Assembly: GCF_007655135.1 (NCBI RefSeq)
Contig: NW_022204293.1
Location: 1-64,000 of the forward strand
From: Punica granatum
Lineage: Eukaryota; Streptophyta; Magnoliopsida; Myrtales; Lythraceae
DNA: 64,000 bases
Reading direction: 5' to 3'
Below the pieces are notes generated by a model that worked only from the letters and a program-made list of their open reading frames with translations, was not told the origin of the DNA and made no database searches. Of this stretch, positions 55,707 to 64,000 are shown one piece after another; positions within the stretch are counted from its first letter, which is position 1, and each line of letters opens with the position of its first letter. The position numbers and the translations under genes were made by a program.

Positions 55707-57804
55707 TTTCCTCTTCGGTCGTGGGACCCACGGACTACCCAAGATGAGTCACCCCTTTGCTCTAGAAGCTTCCTCTTCTTCTTCAATGCAAGAAGCCAAC
55801 TTGCATTCTTAGCCAAAATATCCAAAGAGTTTGAAGACAACACTCCAACTCTTCTTCAATGCCATTTAATGCTTTGATCTCTTCTTCATTAATGCAAATG
55901 GAAGAGGATAGGGCTAGATATTTCCTTAAGCAAACCGTCCATCCTAAGCATGCCCACTAATGATGCTTTGTTTCACTAATTGTGTCATTAGTTTTGCCTA
56001 TAAATGGTCCAAAAGTGATTAAGATAATCACTTCTCCTCTTACACACTTCTCACTAGCTTTCTCCCTCTAAAATCCTCTCAAACTCCATAGCTAAGAGCA
56101 GCCAAGAACCAGCAAGCTTCATCTCAAAAAAATAGAAAAGAAAACATCGAGAAAAACACGAAGTTCTTAAGTCGGAAGCCGGTGTTCATCATCCCGACTT
56201 AACTTCAAAATTTCCCAAACCTATATATCCCACTCATTTTGGACCCATGGAGTTCATTGGTGAAGTTGGTTTCTCCATTTGAAGTCTTTAAATTATTGTT
56301 TCAGGTCAAATAGTACATTTCGGGTGAAATCGCTACTCTCGGGTGAATAGTGACACGCCAGCGCCAGCCGCGCGAACGCCCGCGCACGCCCGCGCACGCC
56401 ACGCGCCCCGCGCACGCCCGCACGCCCCGCGCTCCTGCTGTGCACTTCAGCCGTACTCCCCATGCACCTAGCTCCCCAAACGTGCATCCTTTGCACCCGA
56501 GCATCCTTCCAAGCGTTCAATCGAGTCACCCGACTCTCGAACACTTCCCCGACTCTTTCCTCGTATCCCGAGGCTAGGTAAATCACTCTTGACTTAGAGG
56601 AGTTAGGGCTTTTTATATTTTTGTATGGCTATGGAGTATTATGGTGTTTTATCCATGTTTAACTTGTAAGATTTAACTTTATGCAATTTTATGTTATATT
56701 ATGCATGTGTATTACCTTATAACTTGCTAGCATGTCGGAAAAAGGTTTGGATTGTCGTTTGGAAGACCATCTCGACTCGGAAATGGCAAGCAAGCTCACG
56801 GCCAAGTCTCTAAAGGGGATGGCTGAGACTTAAGTTGCTCTTTTTGAGTTAAGATTGGTCTCCTTAGCCCTATCCAAGTTAGTTTCCAAGTTTATTTTGT
56901 TGTTCTTGCATGCATGAAGCCGGTATTATTTTATAGATTCCTTAAATAACATGTTTGTGAATGTTTGCATGTTTAAATGAGTTAATCAAATCATAGTAAT
57001 ACCTGCCTTTGTCAAAAAAACGTGTTATTCATCATGTTTGATGTTTGAGCATGCGAAAAATGATTAAACTAAGACAAGGAAATCATCTGTGATTTGAATC
57101 GAGCCACGAGAGTATTCGGCCATCTTTGACAAGGTGAAGCTGAGGGCTTCTTGGCCTTTTTGGATCAAGAATGATTTCCTTATTTCGAGTTTAATTCATT
57201 TCTCGGATTGTATGAAATTGTAATTTTGATATTTCTATGATTCCCATGTTGAAACATCTTTTAAAACCTTTTTTAAAAAAAAACAAACATGCATGGGTTT
57301 GTGTATCGAGGACTCATTCGGATCCATTCGGTTATAAGGGTATTGTTGGTTATTCAACCAAATTATCCTTGATCATTATGGATTCGTTTTGGTCGTCGAA
57401 TCACGAATCGTTTTCACAATTAATGCATTCGACAATAACCTTAAGCATTAATTCCACGAACGGGTTAATCGAGACGTTCACACGGTTAATTCATTCAATT
57501 TAAACAACTTTGCACGAACTAGACATTAATCTGTAACTCGCGTCGACGAATTACAAAATGGTGTTAACGCCCTTTTCGAAACCCTCATACTTCAAATCCT
57601 TATTGTGTGTTCTCTTTTTCTGAAAAAAAATTTTCAAATCAAGGGCAAAAACGTCATTTTGTGATTTACCGACATCCTAGCGCAGTTTAAGGTGTCAATT
57701 GGGTATTCTGTATCAAAAATACAATTACCTGACTAATCATTTCATTCCACTTAACCAAATGCTAGAAAATGGTTAGACGGAACTCTAGGTTCCAAATCTA
57801 GAGT
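55707..57804 (+). mobile_element. LTR-D truncated LTR, unit 2
   Basis: Counterpart of 22878-24994. The CGCGCACGCC repeat near 56380 has two fewer 10-bp units than at 23560. It ends AGAGT where LTR-E inserts. Confidence 0.85.
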
Positions 57805-60800
57805 TGTCAGCACCCCATTTTGGCCCACCGGCTTCTCACATGAGGATTCCCGACTGAAGCTCGGGACACTATTCATCGCCCGGTAATCAGGGGCCAATAT
57901 GCGGGCACGGAGTCATAAACGATGGGAGAAAAGCTAGTCCACTGAGAAAGACGAAAGAGAGCGGTCAGAAGAATAAACGAACAAAGAACCCCAAAAAAAC
58001 CACGGAGCTGGCACTGTGGCACTATTCATCACCGAGTCACCGAAGCACCGAAAGGTGCCCAATATGGGGCTTCAAAAATCCCTCTCAGTGCCAAAGCAAC
58101 CAATGACACGTCCGGGTGCATTTCCGGGGCATATTGCTTAAGCCGGGACACCCCGATCCCTCCCGGACGCCTTTTCTGACAGAGCTCCTGGGGTTCGCTC
58201 CACTGACAAGCAAACGGCCCATCAAAACGGGTCTACAGGCGCCCAGGGACCACCAGGACCGGGGAACAAGCTTCAGACGACCTTCCGGAAGTCGGTTCGG
58301 TTTCCCGAAGTACGTTTCAGTAGTCACGAACGTCTCCCGGCGAACTTTCGGGGCACTTCCACGGAAAATAGAGATCACAATGATCTCTGAGCACCTCACA
58401 ATAATCCCCGAGCACCTCAAAAGCATTCAGCGCACACTGAGAAAATCCCGGTCAAAGTCCCTAGGTCTTCTCGGGCCAACGGTCCCCGACCGAGGACGAC
58501 GAGCCAACAATCACCTGCAGGGCAAAAGGGTCGCCGAAACGAATGCAAGAAGGCACAAAGATCAATCGGGGACGTTAAACTCCACTCCGAACGTCCGAAC
58601 AGGGCAAAACCGACTCCCGAGGCGCCGAATCGCCCGAACGTCCGTTCACGCGACGCATGGCGATATTAGATTCATCCAAATCTTCGTCTTTCAAGCATTC
58701 CAAATCTTCAAATTAATCGGACATCGGAGGTCGGACGTGAGCTCAATCAAGTCTCAAGCGTTTGCCGGCTTTTCTCCTAATCGGATGGGACCCACAGCCT
58801 AGCCAAGCCAAGCCATCGAGCCGCGGCTCGACCCCAAGCCACGGCTCAACCCTCGGCTCGGATTGGACAGCCCAAGCCGCGGCTCAAGCCCCTCCCACCG
58901 TCGGCTCCAACACACCCCCACCACACATTTGAATTTCCCTCCCATCCATCACTTCCTATCACATCCTATCACACCCATCACTCCTTCCTTTCCTTTCCCC
59001 ACACTCTACAAGACATCTACCCCACCCTAATCCCCCTTGGGATTTTCGGCAGCCCACTTAGGGTCCCCTAACCGCGATTAGTTCCTCTTAATCAAGCCAT
59101 TAGTCTTCCCTTTATAAGCCCTTTCACCATTAGACTTAATCACTTCTTCATTCTCACTCTCTCTCAAACCAACTTCTCTCTAAAGTCCTCTCAACTTTCA
59201 GCCCACTCCCATAGCTCGTGCCACCCCTTGCCAAGGCCGAAACCGGCCAAAACCGCCGGAAAACCACCCGGTATTCCGGTAACCACCCGACCCGACTTTA
59301 ACCAAAAATCACCAAACTCCCTAGCCTACATATTTTCCACCCCCTAAGTCCATTTCCGGGCTTAGATTCTCCATTTGAGGCCTCCATCATCATGTTCCAG
59401 CCGTGAAGAGAGTCGGGTCCCGATAACGTCACCGCGTGATACCGAGCTTCCCGACGTGCCGTTTCTTCCCACGACTTCGGAAAGTCGTGCCATCACGTTC
59501 AAAGGGTTCCTCACAACCCTCACCCTCTCTCGTGAAGAGGTGGTCACGATCCGAGGGCCGATCAACTGTGCACAACCACCATTCACTTGTTTCCCCCATA
59601 CCGGGTTCCCTTCATTTTTACCGAACTTTCTCTCACACTTTCGGGTTCATTTAGGCTTTGGCACGCTCGGGGCTGCCCACGGCATATAGATCCGTCTCTT
59701 AGGAGTCCAACGAGCCCGACCCCGCACCGTGCCGTGCCCGGAGCTCGCGTGCCAAGCCGTTCTCCCGAGACTAGCCGCGACTGCCTTCTCTCGAGTTGCT
59801 CACTACCGCAACTTCAAATCGAGTCTAGCGACTCCCACGGCCACTTCTCCGACTCCTTCCTCGTGTTCCGAGGCTAGGTAAGACTCCTCTATGACTTAGA
59901 GAAGCTAGGTTCTTCGATATTTGTTTGATATGGGGTGTTAGGGGCTCATTTCATATGATTTTCCTTAGATCCCGGGTTTGGTCCTTGAGCAACTTCGTGA
60001 ACCATCCGACTTCGAAATGAGCTGAAATGTTTACCACAGACTCTTGATGTTATTTTAAGTCCCCACATAAAATTTCAGATTTTTCTGGGCTTTGGATCTC
60101 TGGATAAAAAATGTTTACCCGTTATTTCGGTATTCTCGGCCAGATTTCGATATGTCTCGTGAACCATCCGAGTTCTAAATGAGCTGAAACTTTTATCACA
60201 GACACTTGATGTTATTTTAAGTCCCCATACAAAATTTCAGATTTTTCTGTGCACTGGATCTCTGGATAAAAAAATGCTTACCCGTTATTTCGGTATTCTC
60301 GGCCAGATTTTGATATGTCTCGTGAACCATCCGAGTTCGAAATGAGCTGAAATTTTTACCACAGACACTTGATGTTATTTTAAGTCCCCATACAAAATTT
60401 CAGATTTTTCTGTGACTGGATCTCCGGATAAAAAATGTTTACCCGTTATTTCGGTGTTTCCGGTCTGATTTTGATAGATCTCGCGAACCATCCGACTTCA
60501 AAATGAACTGAAATTTTTACCACACATTCCTGATGTTATTTTAAGGTTCCACACAAAATTTCATATTTTTATGGGCGCTGAAACTCCAAATAAAAATTAT
60601 TTACCGAACTTTTCGTATATTCGACAAATCAGATCACACTGTTTTTTTTTTTGGGTCTAATTTAGCCCTCTCCAAACTGAATCTAGATCCAAAATAGACC
60701 CCTTGACCCTGATCCAACTCTGTTTTCATGTTTATTACGTTTACGATTTACCTCATTTTTCATGCCGATGCCATTTTATTGATTCCATTATATATCATGT

Positions 60801-63014
60801 TTGTGTTTGTATTGCATGTTTATTTGTGATTCCAAGACCATGGTGGCATCGACTTTGTAAATGTGTGTATTTTTATTATGTTTGGCGTCTTACGCATGCA
60901 AGAAATGATTAAAACTGATTCTTGGAATTGATTGCAATTATATTTTTTGTTTAAATCATTAGCTTCACGATTAATTTACATGTTAGGCGCATTAACCCCG
61001 AACAATCATCTCATTAGCCCATAATAATCAAGGTTTAACTCCTCAATCACTAAACCATTCCACAAACGAGAAATGGGACGCATCATTTGATTAATTAAAT
61101 CACTCGGACTAAATAATTGGACAAATTGATTATTAATTCGTAAACGCATCGATGATTTACGGAACGACGTGAACGCCCTTTTTCATCAAAATTCACAATT
61201 TCAAAATACCGAGACACGTGACACGAATGGAATCAATGTCTAGTGAGTACTCACGCGCCGTGACTTGGGTCCGGGCCCAATTTGAGGCGGCCCGAGTCGG
61301 GGCATGAGAGTCCTTCTTAGGCTCCTCCGTGTGACGCAAATCTCCAATTTATATACGAACATCACAATTTTATCATCCAAGGGCATGGCCGTCATTCCAT
61401 GATTCACCGATGCCCTAGGCGCTAGGAAGTTGGAAACACCTCGATCTATGGACGGGGAGGAGCAACCCATCTGGGTGCGAGTCTCATTTGCACGGCCCAT
61501 TCCGTCCATTTTCGGTGTTTTTATCTTCCTATCGTAGATTCGGTGGGGAACATTTTATTTCAGTTACAAAACACCAAGAACCGGACTAATTGTGCACCCG
61601 ACTTAATCAAACATTAAATAATGGATAGGTGGAATATTAGATTCCCATCTAGAGTCAAAACACGAGTTTGGTTAATTCGGTGAAACCGCAGTGACACTTA
61701 ACTGAATAAGAGTCATAAAACAAACACACACATGTAATTAGCTTAGAACCTTATCCTAGCTCGTCCTCTATGTTTGCCTAGGTTAGATGCATTGTTTGCC
61801 AATCAACCACGGATAATAACTAATTAAATCACGTATATTCGGCCTAATACACAATTCGTTTGTATTCACCGACACTTATTAGTAATTGTCAGTTGCTTTC
61901 TGTATTGTGTCATTTATATCAGTTTTCTTCTGTTTTATTCTTGCTTTTGATGATTTACTGCGGTTCGAGCCCGGACCATAGGTCACGTGTTGCACGGGGT
62001 CCAACGCCCCAAACCATCGAACACGAGGTCCAACATCTCCTAATTCACTGAGCGCGTGCAACCCGAGTGCGGAATGGGATCTAGCCTCGATTCACCGTCA
62101 TACTCCAAATATGGCCTATGTGGAAGGCAATTTGGATTGGATGCGCGAAACGGGTTTAGATATCACCCGGGAGCTCGATTGGTCCGACGGTTACAGTGGA
62201 AACTAATCGGTTCTCCTGCAAACCATCGGTTCAATCGGACCCGACCCCCGGCTCCTTGAGCCCGCATTGCCTTAATTTGTTTAGCGGTTGGTCGAAACAC
62301 ACGGTGAGCCGGAGTGGAATATTGGCCCAACGTAAACCGATCGGGATCCATTTATTTCATTCAGTTGTATTCTGCAATTATTCGAGTGTACATTGTGAGG
62401 ATTTTATTTGTATGTTTATTCATATACTTGTAAGGATCCCGGTCGGTGAGCAAGAGGTCCGAGTGTCGGATCGGTTAAGTCGGTCTATCGTTACCAAGGG
62501 ATGAGTGAGCTCGAATAATCATGGTCTTGGTTCGCGCAGGGAATCGATCGTCACGGTCCGAAGAACTGTAACGCCAAGATAGCGAACCGATTCCTTGATT
62601 CGCAAGCCTACTCATCCTTCGGGTTCTTGGCCCAACTCAATCGATTCATCGAATTTACGGAGTCAAAACGGGCGAGTCGAGCACAACTCTAAATCACGCG
62701 GTAAATAAACAAAATGGCAAGCCTAGCAAGCTAGAGTACCGAAAGGGCGTGCGGGATATAGGCCCGCACGTAATAGAACCCCCGAATTCGGAATTTTCGG
62801 TTCCGTACGACCATTGCCTTAGCATTTAGGTTTACCCCGTACCCTTAGACCCGGGTAACTTGCCGGCCCTCGACCTTCGGGTCGTAAAATGGCAAGTGGC
62901 GACTCCTTCTCACGTGCGTCCGTCGCGCGTCCCCGGGAAGGTGGACACCCCCAAGCCGCGTTTGCTTAGGCGCGCGTATGCGTGCCCCGACGAGATGAAA
63001 TTCGGGTGCGCACA
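57805..63014 (+). mobile_element. LTR-E of unit 2, type-A 5' LTR
   Basis: TGTCAGCACC to GGGTGCGCACA, followed by the primer binding site, so this is a proper 5' LTR. It equals LTR-E of unit 1 up to 62820 and then diverges to the type-A end found also in LTR-B and LTR-C. Four 162-bp repeats start at about 59999, and the UUCG hairpin lies at 62871-62884. Confidence 0.92.
59999..60647 (+). repeat. Four 162-bp repeats in LTR-E, unit 2
   Basis: Counterpart of 27187-27835, with the same number of units. Confidence 0.92.
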
Positions 63015-63017
63015 GCT

Positions 63018-63036
63018 TGGCGACTCCACTGGGGAC
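63018..63036 (+). promoter_or_regulatory. Primer binding site, tRNA-Arg type, plus strand
   Basis: TGGCGACTCCACTGGGGAC lies three bases after the LTR-E end. It is the only plus-strand primer binding site in the window. Confidence 0.9.
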
Positions 63037-63422
63037 ACTTAGAGGGTTCGGGCTCATTCCCGCTTGTTTTGTTTGCTTGTCTATTTACCGCTTTCCGCAT
63101 TTCCCGCTTATCTACTTTACGCACTTTTATTTTCCGCACATGCATTGCACATCATACTAGCTTCTTAGGTACCTTGTCCGACATCCCACGGGCACCAATA
63201 TAGGAAGCTAGGTTAGTCAGAGGTTCCGAGTAAGGGAACGGATCGAGTCGGCTATGCCACCGAACCGGCCCCCAAAGATCCTCGCTCGATTTCAAGGAAT
63301 TCACACCCTTGAGTCGGGAGCCCCCATCCCTAGTTAGGGGTTCTCCCAGTAGCACCGAAAACCATGCATACACAGGGACCGTCATGCTGGACCAATTTTA
63401 CCTTCATGCCGTCAACCAACCC
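63037..63422 (+). other. Leader of the LTR-E element, interrupted
   Basis: Reverse complement of about 8772-9157, with scattered substitutions. The homology stops at 63422, where LTR-F begins. In the other copy the leader continues towards ORF1. Confidence 0.75.
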
Positions 63423-64000
63423 TGTACGGACCCTAATGTGGACTCTCGTCGGGGCCCGCATTGCGCGCTTTTGGATCACGCGGCTTGGTCGGAACGTCCA
63501 CTTTCCCGTGGAGACGCGCGTCAGACACGCGTGAGAGAAGGAGTCGCCACTTATCATTTTACGACCCGAAGGTCGAGGGCGGATAAGTTACCCGGGGTCT
63601 AGGGGTATGGAACACCTAGTTTGTCGTTAAGGCATTGATCTGTGCGGAACCGGAAAATCCGTGTTCGGGGGTTCATGTTACGTGCGGGCCTATATCCCGC
63701 ACCCCCTTTCGGTACTCTGGTTTGCTAGGCTTGCATATTTTATGATTTACCGCGTGAATTAAGCTGCACTCGGCTCGCACGTTTTGACACCGGAGATTCG
63801 ATGAACCAAACGATGTCGGTTGAGAAGCCGAGAGAGAAGTAAATCTATATGTCAGGGAATTGGTTCACAATCTTGCGTTACAGTTCATCGAACCATGGAG
63901 GTTGAATCCCTGCGTGAACCAGAACCGCGAGATCTTGGATTTACTTGTGTCTGGGCAAGCATTAGACCGATTCGATAATTCGACTCTCGGACCGTTCGCT
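63423..64000 (-). mobile_element. LTR-F, minus-strand type-B LTR, partial (3' end only)
   Basis: On the minus strand it ends GGGTCCGTACA at 63423 and includes the UUCG hairpin (63562-63575), the internal TGGCGACTCC and the stem-loop near 63680, as at the end of LTR-A. It continues beyond the window. The left flank AACCC is the expected target duplication. No primer binding site follows its end, so it may be a solo LTR or a 3' LTR. Confidence 0.85.

Larger units (their letters stand above)
32855..62820. repeat. Tandem duplication, unit 2
   Basis: This is a direct copy of 1-30007. Identity ends after GCCTTA at 62820. From 62821 the LTR continues with GCATTTAGG rather than ACAACAAAC. Every nested element of unit 1, including both ACCGG duplications and all pol and ORF1 lesions, is present at the matching place. 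Confidence 0.93.

Noticed and set aside
1..64000. Host genes, rRNA or intact tRNA genes
   Set aside because: No frame outside the retrotransposon parts shows a recognisable domain, and no rRNA or complete tRNA pattern was found.

Overview
The window is repetitive plant nuclear DNA with no recognisable host gene, rRNA gene or tRNA gene. It consists of nested LTR retrotransposons of the Ty3/gypsy class, most like the Tat/Ogre lineage. The evidence is a degenerate first RNase H followed by a second RNase H and an integrase without chromodomain, a tRNA-Arg-type primer binding site, an extra ORF between the 5' LTR and the (missing) gag, and LTRs of about 5 kb. The extra ORF resembles proteins I associate with pomegranate (Punica granatum, Myrtales). 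That species guess rests on memory only; 'eudicot plant' is the safer statement.

Layout. The dominant structure is a direct duplication of about 32.8 kb. Positions 1-30007 match 32855-62820 almost base for base, with the offset drifting from 32854 to about 32810 through small indels. Each unit holds, in order: (1) the tail of a plus-strand element (structured hairpin chain, three tandem-repeat arrays, polypurine stretch) and its 3' LTR (LTR-A, 1637-6929); (2) a minus-strand element fragment with ORF1 (7067-8569), leader, primer binding site (9158-9176) and 5' LTR (LTR-B, 9180-14037 plus 19584-19658); (3) a solo LTR (LTR-C, 14038-19578) inserted in LTR-B with a perfect ACCGG target duplication; (4) a decayed plus-strand pol (19659-21850) with its own hairpin chain; (5) an inverted LTR scrap (22298-22877) and a truncated LTR (LTR-D, 22878-24994); (6) LTR-E (24995 onward).

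The two units differ at the end of LTR-E. In unit 1 it ends with a 'type B' terminus (GTCCGTACA) and runs into a pol fragment with an open 709-codon RNase H-integrase frame (30389-32518), which leads into unit 2. In unit 2 it ends with a 'type A' terminus (GTGCGCACA), a primer binding site and leader, then another minus-strand LTR (63423 to the window end). This fits unequal recombination between two LTRs as the cause of the duplication, with LTR-E of unit 1 as the chimeric junction. An assembly artefact is not excluded.

How the parts work together. The LTRs carry promoter-like TATA boxes, a conserved splice-donor-like site about 0.7-1.0 kb further on, and several conserved RNA hairpins near their 3' ends. 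The pol fragments would supply RNase H and integrase. Gag, protease and nearly all reverse transcriptase are absent, so nothing here is autonomous. The most novel signal is the chain of five covarying stem-loops, each followed by GCAAAAG, lying between the integrase stop and the 3' end of the internal region. A second covarying mini-hairpin array with a UYCAACG loop lies in the LTRs.
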